Part shown: positions 11,315 through 20,600 of the stretch, piece by piece | Layout of the letters: every line of letters begins with the position of its first letter | Position numbering within the stretch: position 1 is the stretch's first letter | DNA from: Mycobacterium lacus | GTDB lineage: Bacteria; Actinomycetota; Actinomycetes; Mycobacteriales; Mycobacteriaceae | Length of the DNA: 64,000 nucleotides | Direction of reading: 5' to 3' | Assembly (NCBI RefSeq): GCF_010731535.1 | Contig: NZ_AP022581.1 | Location: forward strand, 3,357,952-3,421,951 | The notes under the pieces: model-generated | Seen by the model: only the letters and a program-made list of their open reading frames with translations | Told to the model about the DNA's origin: nothing | Databases searched by the model: none | Program-made: the position numbers and the translations under genes

Positions 11315-12154
11315 TCACCCGTCCTGGCGTGAATGCAGGACCGCGTCGTAGAGCTGGCGTGATCGCACCCCCGGATGCGCCGCGGCCACCTCGCTGCAGG
11401 CGTCCTTGACGCGAACGCCCCCCGCGACGAGGTCCTCCACGTGTGCCACCAGGGACGGCAGGTCGGCGCGTGGGGTTGCTCCAGCCAGCACCACGGTGAT
11501 CTCGCCGAGCACGCCGTCGGCCGCCCAGGTCGCCAGCTCGTCCAGCGATCCGCGCACCACTTCTTCGTGCACCTTCGTCAGCTCCCGACAGACGACCGCG
11601 GGGCGCGCGCCACCCAGCTGCTCGACGGCGTCACGCAGGCAGGCGGCCAACCGGCGCGGCGATTCGAAGAACACACACGTGCGCTGCTCGTCGAGCAGCG
11701 AGGCCAACCATGCCCGGCGCGCCGAGCTTTTGCGCGGCGCGAAACCCTCGAAGCAGAACTTCTCCGACGGCAGACCGGAAACGGCCAGCGCGGTAGTGAC
11801 CGCGGACGGCCCCGGAAGGCACTGCACGCGCAGGCCGGCGTCGACGCACGCCGCCACCAGCCGGTAGCCGGGATCGCTGATCACCGGCATGCCCGCGTCG
11901 CTGACCACCAGCACCGTCGCACCGGCGTTGATCGCCTCGAGCAGGGCGGTCACCCGCGCCGCCTCGACGCGGTCGTACAGGCTGACCACCCGCCCGCCGA
12001 TCCGGACGTCGAGCGCCTTGGCCAGCAGCCGCACCCGACGGGTGTCCTCGGCCGCCACCACGTCGGCGCGGGCCAGCGCGTCGATCAGGCGCGGCGACGC
12101 ATCCAGCGGCTGGCCCAGCGGGGTCGCGCCGAGCAACAGGCGACCAGAGGTCAT
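11315..12154 (-). CDS. rsmI: 16S rRNA (cytidine-1402-2'-O)-methyltransferase
   Basis: Adds the 2'-O-methyl of C1402 in the 16S rRNA decoding centre. 279 residues starting MTSGRLLLGATPLGQP. Family landmarks are VVAAEDTRRVRLL, LVVSDAGMPVISDPGYRLV, CLPGPSAVTTALAVSGLP, FCFEGFAPRK and FFESPRRL, followed by the CRELTKVHEEVVRG motif. The start at 12154 gives the family N-terminus; an upstream in-frame start would add seven residues. It is read divergently from the mannosyltransferase and converges on the repeat protein. Confidence 0.94.
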   Translation of the reverse strand: MTSGRLLLGATPLGQPLDASPRLIDALARADVVAAEDTRRVRLLAKALDVRIGGRVVSLYDRVEAARVTALLEAINAGATVLVVSDAGMPVISDPGYRLVAACVDAGLRVQCLPGPSAVTTALAVSGLPSEKFCFEGFAPRKSSARRAWLASLLDEQRTCVFFESPRRLAACLRDAVEQLGGARPAVVCRELTKVHEEVVRGSLDELATWAADGVLGEITVVLAGATPRADLPSLVAHVEDLVAGGVRVKDACSEVAAAHPGVRSRQLYDAVLHSRQDG

Positions 12155-12182
12155 GAGCTCCGCTCTCCCCGGCAAGTGGACG

Positions 12183-12300
12183 GTACCCCCGCCTCATCGC
12201 TTCGTCCGCCGCAAGCGGGTGGGGGTACGCCCCCAGAGGGAGGTGCCCCCACCCACTTGTGGGGGCGTGCCCCCACTGCATCGTCGCCGGCGCGGGTCAT
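12183..12300. repeat. GC-rich intergenic palindromic element
   Basis: The gap between rsmI and pmt is filled by runs that fold on themselves: TGGGGGC-GT-GCCCCCA (12260-12275) and GGGGGTACGCCCCC just upstream, flanked by CTCATCGCTTCGTCCGCCG on the left and CTGCATCGTCGCCGGCG on the right. The flanks recur in shorter form at 34737-34764. This looks like a mycobacterial interspersed palindromic element; its family name cannot be assigned from the sequence alone. Confidence 0.5.
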
Positions 12301-12325
12301 GTCGGACAGCCTACGATCGACACCG

Positions 12326-13894
12326 ATGTCCGCCCCGCCCCGAGAATCCCCCGTCTTTACCGAGAACTCCGTCGAGGAGCGTGCGGTGCCCGTCGTGAGC
12401 CCTGGGCCGCTGGTGCCGGTAGCCGATTTCGGGCCAACTGACCGGGTGCGCGGCTGGATCGTCACCGTCGTGATCACCCTGCTCGCGACGGCGACCCGGT
12501 TCCTGAATCTGGGGTCCCCGACCGATGCGGGCACACCCATCTTCGACGAGAAGCACTACGCGCCGCAGGCCTGGCAGGTGCTGCACAACCACGGGGTGGA
12601 GGACAACCCCGGGTTCGGGTTGGTCGTTCATCCCCCGGTCGGCAAGCAGTTGATCGCGATCGGCGAGGCCATCTTTGGCTACAACGCCTTCGGCTGGCGA
12701 TTCACCGGAGCACTGCTCGGTGTGATCCTGGTGGCGCTGGTGACCCGAATCGTGCGACGGATCAGCCGCTCGACCTTGGTCGGCGCTGTCGCCGGGTTGC
12801 TGCTCATCTGCGACGGCGTCAGCTTTGTCGCGGCCCGGACGGCGCTGCTCGACGGGCTTCTCACGTTCTTCGTGGTCGCCGCGTTTGGAGCGCTCATCGT
12901 GGACCGCGACCAAGTTCGCCAACAAATGCATATCGCTCTGCTGGGCGACCGCATCGCCGATACCGCGTGGGGCCCGCGACTGGGCGTGCGGTGGTGGCGC
13001 TTCGGCGCCGGGGTGCTGCTCGGGTTGGCGTTCGGGACGAAGTGGTCCGGCCTGTACTTCATCCTGTTCTTCGGCCTGATGTCGCTGGCGTTCGACGTCG
13101 CGGCACGTCGCCAGTACCGGGTGCCCAGGCCGTGGCTGGGGACTTTGCGACGTGACCTCGTGCCCACCGGGTACGCCCTGGCTGTCATCCCGTTCGGGGT
13201 CTACCTGGCCACCTACGCAGGGTGGTTCGCCTCCGAGACCGCCATCGACCGGCACCAGGTGGGCCTGACGATCGGTCCGCACAGCGTCGTCCCCCTGCCC
13301 GACGCCATCCGCTCGCTGTGGTACTACACCGCCAAGGCATTCCAATTCCATGCGGGCCTGACGAATTCCGCGGGCAACTACCACCCGTGGGAATCCAAGC
13401 CCTGGAGTTGGCCGATGTCCTTGCGGCCGGTGCTCTACGCCATCGACCAGCAAAACGTTCCCGGCTGCGGCGCGCAGTCGTGCGTCAAGGCGGAAATGCT
13501 CGTCGGCACGCCCGCGATGTGGTGGCTGGCGGTGCCGGTCTTGCTGTACGCGTCCTGGCGAATGTTCGTTCGTCGCGACTGGCGATACGCGGCCGTCTTG
13601 ATTGGTTATTGCGCCGGGTGGTTGCCGTGGTTCGCCGACATCGACCGGCAGATGTATTTCTTCTACGCGGCGGCGATGGCGCCGTTCCTCGTGATGGGCA
13701 TCGCGCTGATCCTCGGCGACATCCTCTACCAGCCGCACCAGGGGCCAGAGCGTCGCACGCTCGGACTGATCGCCGTCTGCTGCTACGTGGCCATGGTCGT
13801 GACGAATTTCGCCTGGCTATTCCCGGTGCTCACCGGTCTGCCGATCTCGCAACAGACCTGGAACATGGAGATCTGGCTGCCCAGCTGGCGATAG
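12326..13894 (+). CDS. pmt: Protein O-mannosyltransferase (PMT)
   Basis: Transfers mannose from polyprenyl phosphate to Ser/Thr of exported proteins at the outer face of the membrane (Rv1002c family, GT39). 522 residues. The catalytic acidic pair is in GTPIFDEKHYAP (D74-E75) in the first extracellular loop; about ten or eleven membrane segments follow, with the family motifs HPPVGKQLIA, NYHPWESKPW and CVKAEMLVGTPAMWW. The start MSAPPRESP aligns with M. tuberculosis; an ATG nine codons upstream (12299) is an alternative. It faces arcA tail to tail across a strong hairpin. Confidence 0.93.
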   Translation: MSAPPRESPVFTENSVEERAVPVVSPGPLVPVADFGPTDRVRGWIVTVVITLLATATRFLNLGSPTDAGTPIFDEKHYAPQAWQVLHNHGVEDNPGFGLVVHPPVGKQLIAIGEAIFGYNAFGWRFTGALLGVILVALVTRIVRRISRSTLVGAVAGLLLICDGVSFVAARTALLDGLLTFFVVAAFGALIVDRDQVRQQMHIALLGDRIADTAWGPRLGVRWWRFGAGVLLGLAFGTKWSGLYFILFFGLMSLAFDVAARRQYRVPRPWLGTLRRDLVPTGYALAVIPFGVYLATYAGWFASETAIDRHQVGLTIGPHSVVPLPDAIRSLWYYTAKAFQFHAGLTNSAGNYHPWESKPWSWPMSLRPVLYAIDQQNVPGCGAQSCVKAEMLVGTPAMWWLAVPVLLYASWRMFVRRDWRYAAVLIGYCAGWLPWFADIDRQMYFFYAAAMAPFLVMGIALILGDILYQPHQGPERRTLGLIAVCCYVAMVVTNFAWLFPVLTGLPISQQTWNMEIWLPSWR

Positions 13895-13912
13895 CTGCCA
13901 CGTCGGCGCTCG

Positions 13913-13972
13913 CCGAGATTGCCGCCATGGCTGTGCCCGCCGCACTGGCCACGACCATGGCGGCAATCTCGG
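13913..13972. terminator. Bidirectional hairpin between pmt and arcA
   Basis: Perfect 18-bp inverted repeat: CCGAGATTGCCGCCATGG (13913-13930) and CCATGGCGGCAATCTCGG (13955-13972), 24-base loop, no U-tract. It fills the space between two converging genes, as expected for a mycobacterial terminator without a U-run. Confidence 0.75.
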
Positions 13973-13976
13973 TGAG

Positions 13977-15185
13977 CTACACCGCATCGCGGGCGGCCGG
14001 ACAGGACATACAGCGCGGCCCGCCTCGGCCGGTGCCTAATTCGGAGCCGGAGATGGTGAGCACTTCGATACCCGCGTCCTGCAGGCGCGCGTTGGTCTGC
14101 GCGTTGCGCTCGTAGGCGACGACGACGCCGGGCGCCAGGGCCAGCGTGTTGTTGCCGTCGTCCCACTGCTCACGTTCGGCGACGACGGGGTCTAACCCCG
14201 TGTGGATCACCCGCAGCTTGTCGATTCCCATCGCCTGGGCCGCTGCATCCAGAAACGAGGTTTCTTCGCCGATCGTCACGCCATCGGGCGTGCGCTGGAT
14301 CGTAAAGGCCGAGAGCGTGTCGACGACGTTGGCGTACATCACCACCGTGTCGGTATCGACCATCGTGCACACCGTGTCCAGGTGCATCTGCGCGCGCCTT
14401 TGGGCGATCGGCACCGCCAGCACGGTTTTCGCGAGGTCATCGTCAAAGAGGCTGCGCGCCAACGCTTCCGCACCGGCCGGGGTGGTGCGCTCCCCCACTC
14501 CGATCGCGACCACGCCCGGAGCGAGCAGCAGCACGTCACCACCTTCGACGGGAGCGGCCCGTGATTCGTTGGCCTTCCGCACACCGGTGAACCGCGGGTG
14601 GTGGGCATAGATCAGATCGGTCAGCGACGCCTCCCGGACCCGCGCCCGCAGCGCCAGCGACGGGATCACCACGCGCGGCCCGATCCAGATCGACGAGTCA
14701 CGGGTGAACACCAGGTTCGGCAATGGCTCGATGACGAAATCGGCCCCATGGTGCATCCGGAGCACCAGGGACACCGCGCTGCGGGTGTCCGCCGGCAGCT
14801 CGTTGAACGTCATCCCGGCCGTCAAAACATGCGCCAACCTGACCGGGTCAAGGCTGCGCAGGTAGGCCGAAAGCTCCTGCGCCAACGGCAATCCGAGCCG
14901 GCGTGCGTCGACCGCGGCGGCAACCCCCTGCATTCGGGCGGCCCCGCTATGGTGGAGCGCCTCGGTCAGCAGGTCCGACATCAGCAGCACTTCCACACCG
15001 CGGGAGCGCAACAGCTCGGCGAACTGGTCGTGCTCCTCCTGGGCGCGCGAAACCCAGGGCAGCCCGTCGAACAGCAGCTGGTCGTTGTTGCGCGGGTTGA
15101 GTCGGAGCAGCTCGGCGCCCGGGCGGTGCAGAATCGCGACCCGTAACGTTGCGACCTCGGAGTTGGAGCCCAGCTCGACACTCAC
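13977..15185 (-). CDS. arcA: Arginine deiminase
   Basis: Hydrolyses L-arginine to citrulline and ammonia. 402 residues from a GTG start ([11 protein letters not shown]), which matches the M. tuberculosis Rv1001 N-terminus; the open frame runs much further upstream without similarity. Guanidine-modifying superfamily motifs are present: [31 protein letters not shown] and the C-terminal [11 protein letters not shown] with the catalytic cysteine C392. No arcB/arcC partner is near, so ATP generation by the full pathway cannot be inferred. Divergent from the alkB-like gene with about 50 bases between. Confidence 0.95.
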   Translation of the reverse strand: MSVELGSNSEVATLRVAILHRPGAELLRLNPRNNDQLLFDGLPWVSRAQEEHDQFAELLRSRGVEVLLMSDLLTEALHHSGAARMQGVAAAVDARRLGLPLAQELSAYLRSLDPVRLAHVLTAGMTFNELPADTRSAVSLVLRMHHGADFVIEPLPNLVFTRDSSIWIGPRVVIPSLALRARVREASLTDLIYAHHPRFTGVRKANESRAAPVEGGDVLLLAPGVVAIGVGERTTPAGAEALARSLFDDDLAKTVLAVPIAQRRAQMHLDTVCTMVDTDTVVMYANVVDTLSAFTIQRTPDGVTIGEETSFLDAAAQAMGIDKLRVIHTGLDPVVAEREQWDDGNNTLALAPGVVVAYERNAQTNARLQDAGIEVLTISGSELGTGRGGPRCMSCPAARDAV

Positions 15186-15233
15186 AGTGAGAACCGTAGC
15201 CCCTGGCCCGGCCGGAACCGTCTCATCGAACGA

Positions 15234-15851
15234 ATGTGCGATATGCTGGCGGGCGTGGCGATCGCGGTGCAGGGCTCGCTGTTCGAGCACCACGAGCGGA
15301 GAACCCTCAGCGAGGGGGCCTTCATCGACATCCGGGCCGGCTGGCTGACCGGTGGTGGTGAGTTGCTGGAGGCGTTGTTGTCGACGGTGCCGTGGCGAGC
15401 CGAACGCCGCCAGATGTACGAGCGGGTGGTCGACGTGCCCCGGCTGGTGAGTTTTCACGACCTCGCGGTCGAGGACCCGCCCCACCCGTTGTTGGCGCGG
15501 CTGCGTCGGCGGCTCAACGACATCTACGCCGGCGAACTGGGTGAGCCCTTCACCACCGTCGGGCTGTGTTGTTACCGCGACGGTTCCGACAGCGTCGCCT
15601 GGCATGGCGACACCATCGGTCGAGGCGGCTCGGAGGACACCATGGTGGCGATCGTCAGCCTGGGCGCCACCCGCACCTTCGCGCTGCGGCCGCGCGGCGG
15701 TGGCCCGTCGCTGCGGCTGGCGTTGTCGCACGGCGACCTGCTGGTGATGGGCGGTTCCTGTCAGCGCACCTGGGAGCACTCGGTTCCCAAGACGTCCGCG
15801 CCCGCGGGTCCACGCGTCAGCATCCAATTTCGGCCACGCGATGTGCGCTAG
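15234..15851 (+). CDS. AlkB-like 2-oxoglutarate/Fe(II) dioxygenase
   Basis: Likely repairs alkylated bases by oxidative demethylation, as for the AlkB family. 205 residues. The iron-binding triad is H124-x-D126 (VAWHGDTIG) and H182 (WEHSVPK), with the 2-oxoglutarate-binding arginine in RVSIQFRPR (R194 or R200). The substrate-recognition lid includes [14 protein letters not shown]. Rv1000c is the positional homologue. ATG 15234 is used; ATG 15243 and GTG 15255 are also in frame, and the conserved part begins near [12 protein letters not shown]. Confidence 0.88.
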   Translation: MCDMLAGVAIAVQGSLFEHHERRTLSEGAFIDIRAGWLTGGGELLEALLSTVPWRAERRQMYERVVDVPRLVSFHDLAVEDPPHPLLARLRRRLNDIYAGELGEPFTTVGLCCYRDGSDSVAWHGDTIGRGGSEDTMVAIVSLGATRTFALRPRGGGPSLRLALSHGDLLVMGGSCQRTWEHSVPKTSAPAGPRVSIQFRPRDVR

Positions 15852-15859
15852 TTCTGATT

Positions 15860-15905
15860 GCCCGACTCCGTTCTCGCGCCGCCCCGGCGCTCGCCGTCGT
15901 CGGGC
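15860..15905. terminator. Nested hairpin between converging genes
   Basis: GCCCGAC (15860-15866) pairs with GTCGGGC (15899-15905), enclosing a second stem GCGCC-GCCCC-GGCGC. It lies immediately after the alkB-like stop and touches the stop of the lipoprotein on the other strand, so it can serve both. Confidence 0.55.
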
Positions 15906-16582
15906 TAGCCGCGGACCGCGGCCACTCCCTTGACGAGCAGGTCGCGGGCACGTTGCGTGTCGACGGCTGCCACCGGCTGTCCGGGGATCACCAGCGGATT
16001 GGCGATGACGATCACCTGGTAGTCGCCGAACTGGGCCGAGTAGTCGTAGAGCTCACCGGTGCGGGCTGACCCATCGACCAGCGCCTGCAGGACGCGGTGG
16101 ATGCCCAGCGTCTGCGTCCCGTCGATCTTGGGCGTATCGACCACCTCGATGCCACCCCTCACCTGGGGCCCGACGAAAGCGACCTTGCCGCAGTCCTTCC
16201 CCGGGTCGTTGGATGGCAGCGCCTGGGAGGTCTCCAAAGCGATGACGACAAACCGGTTGCCGTGGCCCTCGGCGGAGACGGCGGCCATGTTGCCCTGCAA
16301 GCCCGGTGGCAACTGCGGCCCCAACGCGACTTTCGCGCAATTCGCGGGATCGAACCGCAGCCCCTCGGGCAGCTTGCGGGCGGAAAAGAACGCGGGATCG
16401 ATGGCCCTGGGCGTGACGTCGGAGACCTTGAACTCGGGTCCGAAGGTCGGCTTCAAGTCGGTGACCTTGGCGATGTCGACCTGCCGCGAGGCGGTATTCG
16501 CGCCCGACGAGCAGCCCATGAGCCAACACACCGATGCGAGCGCCAGCGCCACCTTGAACATCGTGGCCAATCTACCCAACAC
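15905..16582 (-). CDS. DUF5642-type lipoprotein
   Basis: 225 residues, function unknown. N-terminal signal followed by lipobox CWLMGC (C24, or C17 if ATG 16561 is the start), so an exported lipoprotein. The body ends in [15 protein letters not shown] and [14 protein letters not shown], which parallel the same positions of the upstream gene (GDYYAFTTL and AADLLVKTVSELRG): the two are tandem paralogues. The gap is 6 bases, so they form one operon. Confidence 0.7.
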   Translation of the reverse strand: MLGRLATMFKVALALASVCWLMGCSSGANTASRQVDIAKVTDLKPTFGPEFKVSDVTPRAIDPAFFSARKLPEGLRFDPANCAKVALGPQLPPGLQGNMAAVSAEGHGNRFVVIALETSQALPSNDPGKDCGKVAFVGPQVRGGIEVVDTPKIDGTQTLGIHRVLQALVDGSARTGELYDYSAQFGDYQVIVIANPLVIPGQPVAAVDTQRARDLLVKGVAAVRG

Positions 16583-16588
16583 GGATGC

Positions 16589-17257
16589 TCAGCCGCGTAA
16601 CTCCGACACCGTTTTGACCAAGAGATCGGCGGCGAACTGCGGAGTCAGCGCCGGGAGCGGCGAACCGGGGTCGGTGGTCAGGGTGGTGAATGCGTAGTAG
16701 TCGCCCAGGTAGGCGACGAAAGTGTATATCCGCGAATCGATTTCGGTGCCTGACTCGACGGAGGTCCGGGTATCGGCCACCATGCCAAGGGTTTCGGCGC
16801 CGTCGACGTGCGGGGGGTCGGTCAGACGCACACTGACGGTGGTGTGCTCGTCGAACATGGTCCACTGCCCGCACGCCGCGACAACGGTGTGGTTGAGGTC
16901 CACCGGGCCCGGCCGCACCGCCACGACCACCGCGCCGACGATGCCGCCCGCGCCCGATCCGGAGACACCCTGGGCGGACTGGTCGCGTCCATTGCCCGGG
17001 TCGGCCAGCGCCGCGCATTGCGGCGGCCTCGCCCCCATATCCGGTTCAAGCCCCCAAGTCACTCTCGGCGAGACCCCGGCGGGGATGGCTGTGCTCACCT
17101 CATAGCCGGGCGGCAGCTCCCGACCGACCCTCTTGATGTTGGCGGGGTTGACGGCGGTGGGATGAGCCGACGGCGACGGCGCGGGAGCCGGCGCGGGCGT
17201 GCGCGCACATGCGGCCGCCAGCAGCGCAACAACCGCGCCAATCCAGAACGGCCGCAT
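16589..17257 (-). CDS. DUF5642-type lipoprotein, paralogue
   Basis: 222 residues from ATG 17257 (MRPFWIGAVVALLAAAC); a GTG five codons upstream is in frame. Lipobox LAAAC gives C17 as the lipidated residue, followed by a Pro/Ala/Ser linker typical of cell-wall lipoproteins. The C-terminal half aligns with the downstream gene product (VDGAETLGMVADTRT against [15 protein letters not shown]). Likely expressed together with it. Function unknown. Confidence 0.7.
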   Translation of the reverse strand: MRPFWIGAVVALLAAACARTPAPAPAPSPSAHPTAVNPANIKRVGRELPPGYEVSTAIPAGVSPRVTWGLEPDMGARPPQCAALADPGNGRDQSAQGVSGSGAGGIVGAVVVAVRPGPVDLNHTVVAACGQWTMFDEHTTVSVRLTDPPHVDGAETLGMVADTRTSVESGTEIDSRIYTFVAYLGDYYAFTTLTTDPGSPLPALTPQFAADLLVKTVSELRG

Positions 17258-17296
17258 GATCGTTGATATCACGAGCGGTGAGCCGACGGAGTCCGC

Positions 17297-18322
<1,026 letters not shown>

Positions 18323-18372
18323 TTAGGGCGTCGGCCGCGTCCGCGGCAAGCCGCCGCACTAGCCTGAACCCA

Positions 18373-19119
18373 ATGGACAGCAGCCAGGACCCGCTCGAGT
18401 CGACCCGCGGCCTGCTCGCCGGGACCGCAGTGCTGCGGCACGGTTTCCTCGACGTGCTGGGCGAATCGACGAGTTCTGAAGCGCCGACCTTCGCCCAACG
18501 GGCGATGAACAGTCCGTTCGTCGCCACCGTCTACGAGCGGCTGTGGCGTCCGGCGTCCTTCTACCTCGCCAGCGGCGTGACCACCCGCGCCGAGCAGCGC
18601 CGCGCGGCGACGGTCCTGCGCCTCGGCAGCGCCCATCGGTTGCTCGACGTCGCTTGCGGGCCAGGCAATTTCACCGGGCCACTGGCGCGACAACTGCCGG
18701 ATGGTGGCCTCGCGGTGGGATTCGACATTTCTGCGCCGATGCTGACGCGGGCCGTGCTGGACAACAGCGGGCCGCGCACCTGTTACGTCCGCGGTGACGC
18801 CCGCATGTTGCCGTTCGCCGACGAAACATTCGACGCCGTCTGCTGTTTCGGCGCGCTTTACCTAATGCCCGAACCGTTCCGGGTGGCCCGCGAGATGATA
18901 CGAGTGCTCCGACCGGGCGGTCGGATCGCGATCCTCACCAGTTACGCCGGGCAACGGGCGCCGCTCCGGTCCGGCCTGACCGCGGCCGCCCGCGCGATCG
19001 GGCTCACGATGTTCGACCGGCACAGCTTCGTCGACCTGTTTTCGTCGGCCGGCCTCGTCGACATCGAACAACGGGCACAGCGCGCGCTACAGTTCGTCGC
19101 CGCCGGTAAGCCCCGGTGA
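18373..19119 (+). CDS. Class I SAM-dependent methyltransferase
   Basis: 248 residues. Motif I LLDVACGPGNF (90-100), acidic motif II in VGFDIS, DARMLPFADETFDAV as motif post-II and a LRPGGRIAI motif III place it with small-molecule methyltransferases of the UbiE/COQ5 type. The substrate is not predictable. The ATG at 18373 follows about 90 bases of divergent promoter region shared with the acetyltransferase gene. It converges on the next small gene. Confidence 0.88.
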   Translation: MDSSQDPLESTRGLLAGTAVLRHGFLDVLGESTSSEAPTFAQRAMNSPFVATVYERLWRPASFYLASGVTTRAEQRRAATVLRLGSAHRLLDVACGPGNFTGPLARQLPDGGLAVGFDISAPMLTRAVLDNSGPRTCYVRGDARMLPFADETFDAVCCFGALYLMPEPFRVAREMIRVLRPGGRIAILTSYAGQRAPLRSGLTAAARAIGLTMFDRHSFVDLFSSAGLVDIEQRAQRALQFVAAGKPR

Positions 19120-19128
19120 CCCCATCCA

Positions 19129-19392
19129 TCAGGAGGCGTTCTTGCAGACGCCGAGAAGGCGGACCACCGGCGTGCCCGCCTCGTACTCCACGACCCACGG
19201 ATCGCCGCCTTCAACCGGCCCTGAGCCGGGCTCCGACGTGAGCGTGAACATCACCGGCTGCCCGTTCCGCTGCGACATCTGCGTGCATTCGACCTGAAAC
19301 AGTCGATACTCACCGTCGCGGCGGATGGCCAGGGAAAAGCCCGGCCGAACGGATTCGACGGGAACCTTCTGCAGGTAGTACTCGGTGGTCAT
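19129..19392 (-). CDS. Small conserved hypothetical protein
   Basis: 87 residues (MTTEYYLQKVPVESVRPGF...) predicted soluble, no signal or membrane segment. The composition and regular alternation of hydrophobic residues suggest a small beta-rich fold. I do not recognise the family. Its stop is 10 bases from the methyltransferase stop on the other strand. Confidence 0.6.
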   Translation of the reverse strand: MTTEYYLQKVPVESVRPGFSLAIRRDGEYRLFQVECTQMSQRNGQPVMFTLTSEPGSGPVEGGDPWVVEYEAGTPVVRLLGVCKNAS

Positions 19393-19505
19393 TCCTCGAC
19401 ATTAGGGCCCGCCCGGGACCGAATCCCGCTCCGCCACACCGTCTTAGCGAATGTTCAGCAAATTATTGGATCGGCATCAGACTTCGTGTCGGGTGGCTGG
19501 GCCGG

Positions 19506-19853
19506 GTGGTCGACAACGACGACGGGCGGGTGCGAGGGTACAGCGGGGGAAAGCCCGCTTCTGGACGGCTGCCGCGAGGTCGGCCTCACAACCGCATCAC
19601 CGGGCGCGGTCCGCTTTCGCACGAAAATTCCGTCCCGGCTCCCAACCCCCACGACTTGCGGCGCACGGTGGCAACGCTGGCGGTGTCGGCCGGTGCCAAC
19701 GCCAAGACGGTGCAAAGGATGCTCGGGCACGCCATGGCGTCGATGACGCTCGACGTGTACGCGGACTTGTTCGACGCGGCCCTGGACAGCGTGGCCGCTA
19801 ACCTCGTTGCGGCCATCCGGGGCGTCGTTGCCATCCAAAAGACGCCAGAATGA
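19506..19853 (+). pseudogene. Remnant of a phage-type tyrosine recombinase (integrase), C-terminus
   Basis: The last about 70 codons encode NPHDLRRTVATLAVSAG, VQRMLGHAMASMTLDVY and ADLFDAALDSVAANL: the HxxR box, the LGH box and the tyrosine (DVYADLF) of an integrase catalytic domain in the correct order. The first catalytic arginine and the whole N-terminal half are missing, and the upstream codons have no family resemblance, so this is a decayed remnant. It lies 0.6 kb from the 3' end of a tRNA-Ala gene, the usual target for such enzymes. Confidence 0.8.
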
Positions 19854-19871
19854 CCAGAATGAATGGCTTGT

Positions 19872-20183
19872 CTACCGAGCTGTTATGGACTTGACGTTGC
19901 CGATGAAGCCAAGCGCTATGCCCGCGGTGATGAACGCCGGGCCCCGGTATTTGGCCCATCCTTGGGGCGGTTCCCCCGTCCAATGGTAGGTGTTGATCAG
20001 TGCCTGAACCGTCGTCACGATGCCTATGATTTCGAAGAATCCGCACGCGATGTAAGTACAGACGAGTGGGTTAGCTGTCACTCGCTGGGCCGGCTCAAAA
20101 CCACTAACAAGGAATGCAACGGCCGCGCACCCGAAGCTCACCATCGCGAACCCGAAACTCCACCACGCACAAGTGCGTTCCAT
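19872..20183 (-). CDS. Small membrane protein in a lower-GC segment
   Basis: 103 residues from ATG 20183 (MERTCAWWSFGF); the open frame continues to 20462 (196 residues) with no similarity that I can recognise. Three hydrophobic segments are apparent: WSFGFAMVSFGCAAVAFLV, CTYIACGFFEIIGIVTTV and AFITAGIALGFIGNV. Base composition is noticeably poorer in GC than the neighbours, and it sits between an integrase remnant and a tRNA, so horizontal origin is likely. Function unknown. Confidence 0.5.
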   Translation of the reverse strand: MERTCAWWSFGFAMVSFGCAAVAFLVSGFEPAQRVTANPLVCTYIACGFFEIIGIVTTVQALINTYHWTGEPPQGWAKYRGPAFITAGIALGFIGNVKSITAR

Positions 20184-20479
20184 TCGGTCGGCGGTAGAGG
20201 CGTATATGAAGTTCCTGATCCACGCCTCCCGTTTCCTCTCGCGCAACCAGGGGGTGGGCGTCCAGCCAGGCGACCTCAACTCTGTGGAACGTCGCGCCCA
20301 CGCCACTACGCCGCAAACAAGATCGCAAATAGAAGAGCCGTCATCGCCATCCAACACACCAGCCCGCCCACGCGACTTGGTCTTCTCGCCCGCGAGGGCG
20401 AACGGCGTTGTGCGTACCGGACGTTTGCCGGCCCGTGCGACGACGCCTTGGCTAAACCGCAAAACGCCTGCTCAAACTG

Positions 20480-20552
20480 TGGAGCTAAGGGGATTCGAAC
20501 CCCTGACCTACTCGATGCGAACGAGTCGCGCTACCAACTGCGCCATAGCCCC
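20480..20552 (-). tRNA. tRNA-Ala (anticodon CGC)
   Basis: 73 bases, CCA not encoded. Acceptor GGGGCTA pairs with TAGCTCC (one G-U), discriminator A; D-stem GCGC/GCGC; anticodon stem ACTCG/CGAGT around loop TTCGCAT, anticodon CGC; T-arm AGGGG-TTCGAAT-CCCCT. The 3' end points towards the integrase remnant. Confidence 0.97.
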
Positions 20553-20600
20553 TGATCGCTAGCAGGCTACCAGCCGCGACACCAAAGGCCGAACTGCGCT

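Noticed and set aside
11375..12325. N-terminal extension of the mannosyltransferase frame
   Set aside because: The frame is open upstream only because it lies antisense to rsmI; the family N-terminus begins at 12326.
19440..19853. An intact integrase gene
   Set aside because: Only the C-terminal catalytic boxes are recognisable; the first catalytic arginine and N-terminal domains are absent in all three frames.
20173..20562. Plus-strand 129-residue open frame ending VELRGFEPLTYSMRTSRATNCAIAP
   Set aside because: The ending is the translated complement of the tRNA-Ala gene, a well-known annotation artefact; no other coding support.
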